Of a stretch of DNA of 64,000 nucleotides, positions 35,477-48,511 are shown one piece after another. Source of the DNA: Azadirachta indica (Eukaryota > Streptophyta > Magnoliopsida > Sapindales > Meliaceae); assembly GCA_022749755.1 (NCBI GenBank), contig CM040447.1, forward strand, positions 3,928,545-3,992,544, in the 5' to 3' direction. The translations under genes were made by a program, and so were the position numbers. Below the pieces are notes generated by a model. That model ran no database searches. It was not told the origin of the DNA and saw only the letters and a program-made list of their open reading frames with translations. Positions within the stretch are counted from its first letter, which is position 1; every line of letters starts with the position of its first letter.

Positions 35477-38400
35477 ATGCTTCTGCGTATGCCTGCCTTC
35501 TCTGTAAGTTCCTCCATCCTCTCTCTATGTGATATATTCTTATTGGGAAGTTTCGGCATTGAAATTTTTGTTCTTCTGAACTCATATGGACCTTTTTGGG
35601 TATGCTTGGATTGTAATAATAAGAAAAAAGGATGTCGGTATGGAGTAGAATTGTATATGGTCAAACTAAAGGCAGCGATTTTTCTTCATTTTGCTACATA
35701 GAGACTGGAAGTGGAATATTGGAAATGGGAATACTGTGGTAGTAGTGTTGCAAATCTATCTTTTAATTTGGTTGCTTTTTATTATTTTATTGATTGATGA
35801 GCATGAGTCTCCCAAAGCTTTTATTGATTGAAGTTTGGAGCTTTAATGATAAAATGTGTGCTTTGCATATTCAGGCTACCAGAAATTCTTGTAGAATGTT
35901 TGGAAGGGTTAAGAAAGGTAAGTTTAATTCATGTTTTAGTCAGTGTTTTAATAGTCTTGCTGGCATTGTGCAGTAAGTACTTTGTGTATGTTAATGACTT
36001 TTTGTGCTTTGAACTTGTCTCGTTAATAGATATTCTTCATCCAAGTACGGAAGCTTGGGAATCGCTGAACAAAATTAGAAGGTTTGTACCTTTTCGAGGG
36101 TCTGTAAAGTTTGTACAAACATCTTGTCGAATATCTTTTCCTTGGGCATCGTCTAGAAATGAACAAAAGGCACCTCCAAGGTTTTTGAGGGACAGGAAGG
36201 TGGTCCCTGATGCAGATCCTCCAAGCATTGAAGATATCAACAGATTGTATCAGTTCTTTGATAACAGGTCTATAGTAGGCATTTTATCCTTGTGTTTTAT
36301 CTAAGAATCATGTGTTGCATATGGAGATACTTGATGAAGATTCTTCACAGATAAGGTGTATTGGTGATTTTCTATTTTGCAGCGCCAAGGTCATGGTATT
36401 GACTGGAGCTGGAATTAGCACTGAGTGTGGAATCCCTGATTATAGAAGGTTTTATCGCATCTGGAGTTTCTAGAATGACTTTATACTGTGTAAAATACCT
36501 TATTATGCCATACAACATAGAAGTACTCATGACTTTCATAATTAAAATTTTTTTGCAAGTAAAATCTCATTGCTATTTCATTTAAGTTTCTATCCTGCTT
36601 TTACTCAAGAGATTTAAGCATGTTAGCAACTTAATGTCTTACAGTTATTATTCAATGTGGTATTTGCTTTGTCGTGGAATTGGCTATGCAGTTGAAGACG
36701 TTGATTATTTATGAGCTTGGTGTATCCCTTGCATGTTGTCTTATGTGCACTGTGATTAAGTGTATCTTGGTTCAGTCAAACTGATACGTGCTTTAGAATT
36801 TTATTTCTCATTTGTGTTCATGAGTTAGACAATATCTTATGCCAAACTTGATTTTCGTAATGCTTTTGTTGCTTATTTGTCTTCAATGTGGTATTTTTTT
36901 TTTCTCGTGTAATTTGTAAGTAACACTTATTACTTTTCATAATCTTTTTGCAGCCCAAATGGAGCTTACAGTTCTGGATTTAGACCAATTACCCATCAGG
37001 TGATCTGAAGGCATGTTGTGATTTCTTGCTCCTGTAGTGTTGTTTTCATGGAAAGGTTCTAATATACAATGTTAGAAGGTTTCCATGAGACAAAATATGA
37101 TTATCCAACAAGCTATCAGTTATTAATTACATAACAAATTTCTTTTAGCTTACTTTGGCATAGTGTATCAAAGTGGTCCTTGACTATATAATATAAATTA
37201 CTTAGAGCTTGTACCACTGAAATCTTTGTTTAACCTCTAAATTGGTCAAATTTTTATTCCAGGAATTTGTTCGTTCAAGCCGGGCTCGTAGGCGCTACTG
37301 GGCTAGGAGCTATGCTGGATGGAGACAGTTTATTGCTGCACAGCCCAGTCCGGCTCATGTTGCTTTAGCATCTCTTGAAAAAGCTGGCAGGATAGATTTT
37401 ATGATTACACAAAATGTTGACAGGTTGTTTACCCCTTGTCCATTATTTCGGATACTTGGTAGGTGCTTGTTACAAGTTTAGTAGCACTAACTTATCAATA
37501 TAATGTTCAGATTGCATCATCGTGCTGGAAGCAATCCACTTGAATTACATGGGACTGTATATAGCGTTATTTGTGTAGATTGTGGTTTCTCCTTGTGCCG
37601 GCATTTGTTTCAGGATCAAGTGAAGGCCCTTAATCCAAAGGTTGGTGCTTCATGATCAATAGACTCCTGATATGACATCCTCTACTACTAGTTCACTATC
37701 CATCATAGAGCTTAAGAAACAAGTTTGAACAACCTTGAAATTATAATTAATGAAAATATTTTGAGAGTAATTATTTTGTTCTTGGGTTCTATTAATTTAT
37801 TAGAAAATAAATTTAAGTGCAACATGTCTATATTGGAATCAAGTACTCAAGTACTTATTTGCCAAGTTGGTATGAGTCGAGCATTTCACTCAAACGCAAT
37901 GGTTTTTTGAAGCTTTCTTTTTTCTTTTTCCCTTTTTTCTTGTTAACACTAAAATATCATTTAGGAATGGAGCAATTTATATGCTGTGTAATAGGATCAT
38001 TCTACTGGAGTAGAGGCAGAACCATTGATTTTTACTTGGAATTTTTTCATACTTTGAAAATGGAGGTAGCCCAAAAAATTTGTGATGCGTTGATAGTAAA
38101 TTTAAGAAAAACTATAAAAGGAAGTGAGAAATCATGAATAGTTAAAACCAAAAACAATTGGTTTCTGAACTAAGTCAGATTGACTTTTGTGTTAGGGACT
38201 GGAAAGCTTAAGCCTCTGGAATCATGTAAAATGAACTAACTTTTTTTCGCATCATATTTGGTTCCTCTTTTTCATTTGGAGTGATTTATTATCTTCCTCA
38301 ACCTTGTAGTAGCTCTTAAATTCATTCTGAATTTTTCTTTCTGAGACCAACGATGGATGAGTTACAGAATAATGTTTTACTACAGTGGGCAGAAGCAATT

Positions 38401-41265
38401 GAAAGTTTGGATTATGGTAGCCCTGGATCAGACAAGAGCTTTGGCATGAAGCAAAGGCCTGATGGTGATATTGAGATTGATGAGAAATTTTGGGAGAAGG
38501 ATTTCAACATTCCCACTTGCCAAAAATGCAACGGAGTGCTGAAGCCTGATGTAAGAACTTTTCTATCACTGATAGAAGTTAAAGCTTATAAAGTGTTATT
38601 ATTACTCTAAATCAAAGGCTAATTATTTTTGCATTTTGCTATTTGCTGCTGATGATAATGATGAACAGCGTACATAATGAACAACAACTATTGTGTTATT
38701 ATACACTTTCAATGGCCAAACTGGGAAGTTCTGGATCTTCTTAAATAGCTGAAACAATAGGTTTAATGCAATTTTTAGATTTACTGGCATTTAGGGATCC
38801 TGAATGTAATATACTAAGTTGCCTATGATTGTGAAGCAAATATGTCATAACATTCATATTAGGGGTCGCTAAATTTTGAGTATGGTTTGTTTTATGATAA
38901 AAACTTTGAAGCAGATCAGCTCAGAGAGTTGGTTGATAGTAATTATTTTTATTCCGTCTAGATATGGATTTAAACACATTATTTCTCTTAATATAACACT
39001 AAATTGGTAAGAATAGGGACATCCCTGTGGGAGTACGAAATCTGTTTGACTTGTTTTAAGTACAGTAAGAATGCTTGGTTTTCTTCAGCCCAATTTGTTT
39101 TTTATAACTTGGGTTTAGATTATTAGCCTGCTGATATGCAAACCAAAAGCAGAAGGTGTATATACAACTAGTCTGCACTTGATATGCAAGCTTTAGTGCA
39201 CTTTTATTGATGTTGCTTAAACTTTCTGCTGTAGTCATTGATTTACATATTTTCATGAGGCTAAAATTTCACATGAGAAGCCTAAAATAGAGTTTTCTCA
39301 GTACAACTTAGTTATCTCGTGCTTTGTACAATGTAAGGGAATATTGTTGGTTTGAACAAAAATAAAGTGACATACTGCTGATTTTTGTATAAGAAAACCA
39401 TCTTTTAAATCTCTTAGGCTGTGGTGTAGGAGTCTAAAACATTAGCATCTGAGGTAAATTCATTTCGTTCTGCTCAGTGGAGGAAATATTGATGTAGGTT
39501 TCTTTTGAAAGTATTATAGCCTAAATATTCAATTCGTTTTAAATTATTTCACAACCTGGCATATAATAATTCATCTGCTCATGACTTGGATGAAAATATC
39601 TAATCCTCCAATATCTGGTATATATTGTTCAACATATTGGAAGTAGCTTCGCTCTCATTCCTCCTTTTTCGATTACTCAGCAAGTCTCACATTACATTGG
39701 AAAATAAATCATCAAGAGACTATTTCAAGTTTTAACCCTTTTTTTTTTATATTTTTTCTGTCTGTGTATGTTAACGTTAAAGGTTGTCCTCTTTGGTGAC
39801 AATGTCCCCAAGGAAAGAGCTGATAAGGCAATGGAGGCTGCCAAAAGTTGCGATGCTTTTCTCGTACTAGGATCATCTGTTATGACCATGTCTGCCTACC
39901 GCCTTGTCAGGTATTTGTTATATTTTCTAGTTTCCTGCACATTCAAGTTCTATAAATTTTTAGTTATTTATTTGGAGTATTTACCTAATACCTTTATTTG
40001 AGGGTATCCATTTTTATCAGTACTTGCTTTCTCTATTCTAGTCATGTAAACAATAACGGACATGTTGTGATAACCTTTTTTAGCAGTTGACCTGTAAACA
40101 GACTGAAGAGGATCATTCACTGCTGCATGAATTAATGCTTTTGATCAATTGCTAGCGTAATTTTTGAATAATTAAGATGAAATAGGCTGCTGTATGCATA
40201 CCTTGATTTGCTTGGATTGCATTAGATTGTGAAACAATCACCTATTTCATTATCTAGCACATGGAGTATTTGGTTAAATCCTCTTGAACATTTATACAAT
40301 ACCATTTGATTATGACATAATCAGATTTTGTATTTATTCTAGAAAGCTGCCTAGGGTAGTTTTCAAAATCTAATTGTTTTGCGATCTAATTATTGTGAGG
40401 TATAATACCAAAGATACCCTTTATCAGAATTCTTAATTCTTAAAATACCCTTACACCAAGAATAAAATATGAATTAATATTTTAAAATTTACAAATTAAA
40501 TAGAAAAAGTGAAAAGGACAGCAAGCGCCAGTTCTTGGTCTGTCGTCAGAGCTGGTAGTGACAGAGCAATGACTCAATGGCAACAACACCCTGAATCACA
40601 AAACTTTCAATTTGTGCCAAAAAAATGACATTCGTCAGCAAAGGAAGTTTTTTATGAACTATTTTTATTACCAAATACTATATTTTATACTGATGAATTT
40701 AAACAACTAAATATCTACAAAATGAAATGCTAATAGGTAACTACACAATGTTAGACCAAATAACGTAATACATCCGTGTTGTTCCCATGCACATACTTGT
40801 TATAGGACTGTCCAATTTCCAAGTAAGATGAAGCTAATTGAAGTCCATCCAGCCTCTGCCGCTTAGTTTTAGCAAACTGATGTTTGAAGTGAGGAATTCC
40901 TCCTCACAGGAGTATGTTTATTTCCTAACCAAAAATGAAACAATGATGAACCTATCTATGCATCCTGGTTATCTACTTGTTTAATCTTCGGCTGATAAGT
41001 TGTTTGAATTTGAATTTCACAGAGCCGCTCATGAGGCAGGTGCTACTATTGCAATTGTGAATGTAGGAGTCACACGTGCTGATGATTTGACTCCCTTGAA
41101 AATTAATGCTCGATTGGGAGAGGTATGATATCTTACAAATCAAATTAACAGCTAGCTTTCACTCTAGCTTGATTTCTTATCTTGACACTTTGCTGCCATT
41201 CCATGTTACAGATATTGCCTAGAGTGCTTAACATTGGATCTCTCAGTGTCCCAGTTCCCCATTGA
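35477..41265 (+). CDS. SRT2: NAD-dependent protein deacylase SRT2 (mitochondrial, SIRT4-like sirtuin)
   Basis: Eleven coding exons: 35477-35503, 35875-35917, 36030-36267, 36383-36448, 36954-36999, 37263-37423, 37511-37640, 38386-38550, 39783-39910, 41023-41122 and 41212-41265, giving 385 codons with all joins in frame. Sirtuins remove acyl groups from lysines using NAD. Visible motifs: NAD-binding TGAGISTECGIPDYRS (110-125), TQNVDRLHHRAG (189-200), catalytic His in LELHGTVY (His207), zinc Cys pairs CVDC (215/218) and CQKC (282/285), FGDNVP (296-301), GSSVMTMSAYR (322 on) and the tail SLSVPVPH. Residues 1-60 are Arg/Ser-rich and acid-poor at the start, as expected for a mitochondrial presequence. 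Length is close to Arabidopsis SRT2. Plant SRT2 is known in mitochondria and linked to energy metabolism. The first two tiny exons are the least certain part. Confidence 0.92.
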
Positions 41266-42920
41266 CGGTATTATGGTGAGATATCAATGATATATACTTG
41301 ACGTCATTGAACTAGAATTTGGGAAGAAGATATTTCAAGCAGTAGAACTAGGATTTCCTGTCACTCATCTTTTTATTTACATGCTATAGCAATGATTTTA
41401 TCTCTTGGTAGCACTCTTATCATATCATCCCATTATGGGTTCACTTGGAGTTTGCACTTTGAGCTTTCTATCGCAACTCCAGCAATTAAATGTTAAATTA
41501 CAATGTCCCTGGTCTCTGCAGGAGAAGAGGGGTTCAGATTTGGTGAATATTCATCGTGTATCATATGCTTATTTACTTACAAATTCGCGATACGTCTTGA
41601 GGTAGGTCATTGGATTGCAAAGTTCTCATACTAAATGAGTTTCATTTGCCTGTATGTCTTGTAGTTTTACCAAGGGACTCAAAAAATATGTTGCTTTCTT
41701 CATTGTAAGTGTAAAATCATTCAATTCTATGTGAAGGAAGACCACTATTCTTCCCAGGCTCTCTTAGTTCTAATTGTAAGTCATAAATTTTCTGTCAAAT
41801 GAAGGATCAGATTATAAGATTAATGGGAACTATTTGTGTACATCTTAGGATGTTGTCGAAACATGAGTTTCGATCTTGAGACAGGTTTGAGTTACTGTGA
41901 GTTTTTAGATGTATAAAATTCAATACATTTGTATCTCTATTTAATATGTCCAAGTATACTTTGGCCAGATAAAAGTTAATGCAATTTCTCACTTTTTTAG
42001 TAATTTATTAAATTTTTTGTTGCTCTAATTTTTCTTTCTACTAATGTAATAACATAGGATCAAGTAATACTGTTTCCATTAGATAAGTATGGTATAGAAG
42101 AATGACTGATTGATGATATATTGAAATTGCATCAGATTGTTAAATAATCTGTTCTAGTTTAAATCTTAAAATAATTACTTTTGAAGATAATTTCTCAATT
42201 TAGATATTACAAAAACAACTCGATTATTGAATAATGGATATATATATATATATATATATATATAAAGAGTGACTTTTCAAGTGCAATTATCCAAGTCAAT
42301 TGCCAAATGTATATTTTTGTTTTAGTAATTTAAAAGTTATTTGTTCAACTCTTATTTAGCGATAACAATTTACTTAAAGTTAGATTGTTGTCGGTATCAT
42401 TAGCTTTTCAATTTTTCATTTTACATGATGATATGGTCAATTTCAAAAATAGCTTGAAAATACTTATTTTGAGCATAAATTATTTAACGGATTGAGAGTT
42501 AAAAGTGGATAATTTTTAAATTATTAAAATTAAAATGCATATAACACATAGAGGTGGGTTGCTACTTTTTAAAAGAGATCATTTTTTTAGAGAGAGGTTG
42601 TAACTTCATATATAAAGTTAAAAGATCAAGTTGAAGACATTTTTATTAATATAGTGGATAAAGTAACATTCTTATATCTTTGTTTCAAGCCAGGCATGAT
42701 GATATTTATGCTCTAACTTGAGGAGGGGTGTGAAAACCTAATAGGAAGCCATTTTATTAACTCTTGTCTAATTAGAATTTATGTTATGATAGAAATATTA
42801 TTTCCTAGTTTTAATAGGATATTAGTTCTTAAACCTATATAAACATTGTATTATTGTTATTAGATTAAAGATATATAATTTCTCTCTTTCTCATTCAACA
42901 TTGAGATTAGTTCAATTGTT
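41266..42920. other. 3' flank of SRT2 and intergenic DNA
   Basis: The 3' untranslated region is followed by DNA without a recognised gene. A (TA)n run lies at 42238-42264. The region ends at the start of duplication copy B. Confidence 0.55.
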
Positions 42921-43103
42921 ATATCATGTTTACCTTGCTTCAATTCTAGAAGCTCTCTTCATGAATTGCACGGATTGCCTTAATTATAACTCTTTCAAGG
43001 AAACACAAGTCTTAATCTACATGGCCTCAAGTGAGTAAACCAGATAGAATTGAACTCTTTTCCACACTTCATAAGCTTTCTGTCTATTCTTTTTTCCTTT
43101 CAG

Positions 43104-43394
43104 TCTGCTACCTCTATGAAGTTCCAAGGTGTAATGAAGGAAGAACAAGACAAAGATGAAATGCTTCTATGGGAACTATTGAAGAAGAAAAGAAAGTATC
43201 AAACACCAGAGAGCCCCATGGGAGCAGGAGAACTTCTCAACTTTGTGCAAAAAACCAAGCACCATAAGCCCCCAAGGCAGCCATTGATGGCTTACAGCCC
43301 AGTTGCTTACAGTTCCCTTGGGCTCATCTCCTTCAGCTGCAATTCAGCAAGTTTTTTCAAGCGAGCGCATCAATCACTGAGTTCATGCTTTTGA
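43104..43394 (+). pseudogene. Orphan copy of the last exon of the 25228 gene, frameshifted
   Basis: The splice acceptor (CTTTCAG) and the exon start SATSMKFQGVMKEEQDK are kept, as are ELLKKKRKYQTPESPMG and KHHKPPRQPLMAYSPVA. The upstream exons are absent; SRT2 lies upstream instead. At 43302-43306 a 26-base stretch present in copy A (27618-27643) is gone, with GTTGC at both deletion edges. This shifts the frame into an unrelated tail (YSSLGLISF...) ending at 43394. There is no start context of its own, so it is probably not translated. It could only be used if a transcript from SRT2 ran on and spliced into it. Confidence 0.85.
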
Positions 43395-44156
43395 AATTGT
43401 AGACAGTGCCAAAGTGGTGAGTTTTTGGACATTATATACTCTTCTGCTTCTGCTACTTTGATCTATGCTATTGTCTATGAAAACTGAAAAGGGTACAGGA
43501 TTGAATAACTCTTAACTACAAATAGGTACTACATTCTATTCAGTATCTTGGCATTTGAGACAAGCTTGATTTAAATTCACAAGTCAAATTAGACATAAAT
43601 ATCCATTTTAATATACTCGATTCACTTCTTCTGAGACAAGCTTGATCTTTATACTATTATATCATAGGGGGAATCAATAAAGAGCACAATCTGCATGCAT
43701 ATCCAACTATAGAAGATATCACAAACTTTATTATTTGGGGATAATGCTGATGAAATTAAGTAGATATTCTTTGGAAAAAAGTATAAATAGATTCCCGGTG
43801 AAGAAGCACAGTTGTGAAGTTAATTTGATCTATTAATTATTCTTGCTAGTTGCTTATAGCAAGTACGTTTTCAACCTTTTGCAACTTTCATTTCCCATAT
43901 AATGATTCTTGCAGAAACTCTTTTATATATGTTATATATATTGCTAGTTATCTACAGGCCTGTAACCGCATTGATCTCCATTTAAGACATCAATAAGAAG
44001 ATCATAGCACTTGGATTGTTAATGGAGATGATGACCATATATATGTATATATGTCAAATGATTAAGGACATTATTATTCAAATTCAAATCCATCAATGTC
44101 ACATTTATCAACCAAATATAAGCAAATAAATTCCTTTAAGTTCCTTCTTCTTTCTA

Positions 44157-44870
44157 TCTTCTATTACCTCCAATCAAGCATGTATACTAAGGCCCCATTT
44201 GAAATTGTGGTTAAAAAATTAGAACTAACTTACTATAAATTTTGGACTAAATTATAGTGTTGGGTAAATTTTTTTAAAATTTTTTATTTTATAATACTGT
44301 GAAATTTGTGATAGATTTTAAAAGTAAAGGAAGGATTACCTTTTAAAAGCAGCTTATAAAATAATCCATTAGAATATTTAATGTGAAAATTTAATTTATT
44401 AATTGTAACTCTATTTTTTTTTTATTGTTGTGAGATATATATCTTTTTTTATCAATATTGTACACAGACCATCAAATTTTTTGTCATGCCAATTTATTTT
44501 GACATTACACTATTATCACATTAAATTCTTTATTATTGATTCCTAAATAAGTGAATTTTTTTTTTTTCATTTGTTATAAGGTTGAATATTAGAAAAATGT
44601 AAAAAAAAATATATATATATATATATATGCGCGATTTAAGCATTTGTTTATTACGACAGTCAATATTTTAATTACTAAAATTTATGTACACATATTATTT
44701 ATCTTTGAAATGCATGAGAAAATAGATTCCTTGTGAGATCCTTCTCCTTTATAGTTTTATTACCTCCAATCAAGCTTGCACTAAGGTCCATTTGAAGTTA
44801 TTGTGCAAAAATTAGAAACAACTTATTATAATTTTATACTAAATTAATTCTGAGTTTGATAAATTTATTT
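44157..44870. repeat. Local repeat pair flanking a dispersed repeat in copy B
   Basis: TTACCTCCAATCAAGC followed by ACTAAGG..CCATTTGAA occurs at about 44164 and again at about 44760. Between them lies a second copy (44445-44700) of the dispersed repeat at 23640-23890 and an (AT)n run at 44610-44630. This may be an element that duplicated its target, or a small unequal exchange. Copy A has only one version of the flanking sequence. Confidence 0.5.
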
Positions 44871-46761
44871 TAATATTGGTTTGATTTAACTTTTTGATTA
44901 ATTAAAAGTATTTTTTAATGTTAAAAATCACTTTTAATTTTTTTTGGTGTCGCTTGGTGTCTTTAAAAAGAGTTTTTGATGGATTTAAAAAAAATTAAAA
45001 AAAAACTCTATTTAAAGAAAATCAAAATCTAAATTTGGGCTTTTTTAGATCTTTTTGAGCTTTATTTAAAACTTATTTGATGTCAAAAATACTCCAATAT
45101 TATTTTCTTAATTCCATTGTACTCGTAATAAAAAAAAATCCTATTTAATTGTCTTTTAATGTATATCCTTATTATTACAAGGTTGTATATATGGAGAGAA
45201 ACAACAACAATAGTTAATCATGTAAAAAAAATTAATGACAAAATTAAAAGAAGAATTACCATTCTTCGTAAAAAATCTAAAAGATGAACAAAAATTTAAT
45301 TTTATTGTCTCTCGATCATCGGTTATCAATTTTTCAAACTTTTTACTAAAGAGGTAAAATTGTCCATTTATCTTATTTTTGAATAGTTTAAAATTAAAAG
45401 TTACTATTGAACTTTTTAAAATTTCATTTTTAATTTAAATATTTTAGTAAATTTTTCAAAATTAGTTGTATAATATCCGCGTAGTCTAATATATACAATC
45501 AATTAGAATTTTAACTTAACATTTTTCTTTGTTGAGTAATTGAAAATAATATTAAACTCTCTCATTATAAAATAATGTCACATAATTTAATGTACAAATT
45601 AATTGGCGTTAATAAATAGAATTTACAATTAACTTTTTGCTTTTAAAATTTATTTTCTATTAATAAAAAGAATTTATTTTTGTTTTGTCTCCAACAGCTT
45701 AATGAGCTACTTTGTAAATTGTGTTCGAACATAAGTAAGGGATTAAAATTGTATTTAAACTATACCCACTCCTTTACCTTTTTCTAAGAAAATACACACA
45801 CATCGGGGCAATAGTAAAGAACACAAACGTTTTCTCTTTAAAACTTTCAAATTGATCCTAAATTTAACTCTTGCTTAATCTTAATAAAGTTAGAATTTAA
45901 ATATTAAATTTTTTATGTTAGGGTTGATCTTAGAGTAGTTAGAATTTAAATGTTAATTTTTTTATTCAACCTGTGGCGTTAGGAGCTGTTGATTCTTTTG
46001 AGTTAATTTAAATTTATTTGTTTTTAGTAATTAATTTTTTTTTTTTAATTTAATTATATTTTCATATATTTGTTACTTAAAAAAGAAGAATTTTCTTTTA
46101 CTTTTTGGTTGCATGTAAAAATTTTAAATAATTTTATTAAACCACTGCTCAAAATATATTCGTATCTAATTAATTATATTATTATTCATATAAAAGCTAA
46201 CACGTTTTTTTTTTTAAACCTGTATATATTTGGTTTCATGGAATCTTTGCCTCAATCTGAAATTTATTTATTAATATTTTCAATTAAGGTATTATTCTTA
46301 ATTTTCTTTTGGTATTACGATTATTATTTTTAATTTTTTTATTTTATTATAATATCATAAGCTAAAATATTTAATATAAAAATTTGAAAAAGAAACATCT
46401 AGTTAGTAGCTAATCACATTCATCATTTATTTATTAAATTAAAATAGTCAAATTAGCATATTATAATAATCATAACTAAAATTTAACAAATTAACATATA
46501 TATCTAGATTAAATACAACATTGTAAATAATAAATAATTACATTATTAATAAATCATAATGTTATAGATAACAAATAATAAATTAACAAGACAAATATAT
46601 TTTTAATTTAGTTATAATCATTTAAATATTTTTAAGATATTTCCTTTACAACTTAACATTAAGAACTTGATAATTATATATGAATAACAATAAGTTAAAA
46701 TGTTTTATTTACTATTAACTACAAATATATGAATAAATTTATTCAATTGTAATTTTAAAAA
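44871..46761. other. AT-rich part of copy B without genes
   Basis: Collinear in patches with 29760-31790 of copy A. No gene is recognised; the longer frames are chance translations of AT-rich DNA. Confidence 0.5.
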
Positions 46762-47502
46762 GGAGAAAGGATATGAAAGTCCCTAAAATTTGATTTAATG
46801 GACACATAAGTCCTAACAATTTCAAAATACCCATATAAGTCCCAATTTATTTTAAAAAAACCATTATACCCTTATTAAAAATAGTTATTTACAAACATTA
46901 TTATTAAATCTTTAAAATTTGAGAAAAAAATATAATATATTTATAAAAAATACATTAATAATATAAAATATATTAATGTATTATAAACTTATATTTTATA
47001 AATAGTAAATTCGATCATATTTTATATTTTTAACCATACATAAATATAAATTATAATATATAATCATAAGCATTGTATTATAGTATGTTTTATTTACATA
47101 TTAATATTTATTTATGATTTTTTTTATTTTTTTAACACTTAATTAATATTGAATTGTTAATATATTGTAAAATAAATAAATTTATATTTTAGTTATAATA
47201 TATTAACAAATATTATTTACAGTATTTATAAAATATGTAAATTTATAATATGTTAACAAATTTTTTATAGTTAATATACTATAAAATAATATTATGATTT
47301 ATTTTATTAATATATTTTTAATACACACACACATATATATTATATTTTGTCACATTTTAATGATTTAATAATAATTTTAACTAAATAACTTTTACTAGTC
47401 TTTTAAAAATAAATTGGGACTTTTATGAATATTTTTCAAACCACTAAAACTTATTTGCCTATTAAGCCAAACCTTAAGGACCTCCATGTCTTTTTTCCTT
47501 TC
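46762..47502. mobile_element. Non-autonomous terminal-inverted-repeat element inserted in copy B
   Basis: The left side (GAAAGGATATGAAAGTCCCT, then AAGTCCCAATTTATTTT) is complementary to the right side (reverse complement GAAAGGAAAAAAGACATGGA, then AAGTCCCAATTTATTTTTAA). The terminal repeat is over 100 bases. Copy A at 31775-31800 reads straight through (GTAATTTTAAAAATAATGATA), so it shows the empty site. AAAAA stands on both sides of the insertion. About 740 bases, non-coding. The repeats resemble MULE ends, but the family is not proven. Confidence 0.75.
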
Positions 47503-48511
47503 AAAAATATTTGTATAAATTTTATTTATTTTCTAATATATAAAGTTTATCTAATTATTTATAAGAATATCATATATCATATAACTCATTTCTAGATAAT
47601 TGTAACATATTATTTAAAATTATTCGTATTTATATATTTGTATTCATTCAAATTTTAATTCATTTAAGATTTTAGATAAAAAAACACTATCTGAGTGTAT
47701 TATCAATAATTTAATATTATAAATAAAATTATAATATTAAGTTTAACATTTAAATGAGCATTTAAAAATATTTAATAATTAATAGTTACTTATTAATATT
47801 TAATAATAATAGCTAATTTCACTGGGTTACCTGTTACAAAGAATTATATCTAAAACATCAAAACAATGAAATTAACTTAATTAAAATTAAATTTTAAATT
47901 ATAAAAAATATTGATTTTAACAAGTGACCATTTCTAGTAGGGTTGTTCAATGTGTCAGATTAGGCAAATTAATGGAATTCATATCCAATCTATTATTTGG
48001 AGGATTAGAATTTTTTCAATTCAGCCCGATACACTATATAATAGAATCTGATCCGACTCAGTCCATTAAAAATTTTTCAAATTTAATTCAATCCACTCCA
48101 AATAAACTAAAATTTTATAATTTTAATATTGATTATATTTCATTAACAAAGATAATCAAGAAAATAACATATAATTGATTTAAATTTTCGAACAATTATA
48201 TCCATTCAAAATAAATTATAAAAATAAATATATAAATAATTATAATTAGATTCTTTTTGAATAAAAAAATTGTGTTTTCTAAAGTTATATCAAAAATAAA
48301 AAAGACAAAAACAATCATGGTAAGTATACAAAAATATATGATTATAACTTATAAGTCTCGATACAATATTATTATCAAATTTTATTTTAATGAGAAAAAA
48401 TAAGTATATTATAAATAGAAAATATTGATCATTTGAAAAACAAATCAAAAATAAAATTGAGAAGGAGAAAAAGAAAGGTTGAGAGAAAAAAGTCTAGTTG
48501 AGTATATATGT

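Noticed and set aside
35287..35664. 125-codon minus-strand frame upstream of SRT2
   Set aside because: It overlaps the SRT2 leader, first exon and first intron, and has no recognisable motif; most likely a chance frame.
40390..40760. Possible MITE in SRT2 intron 9 (ends resembling TATAATACCAAAGATACCC)
   Set aside because: No convincing inverted partner or target duplication could be found.
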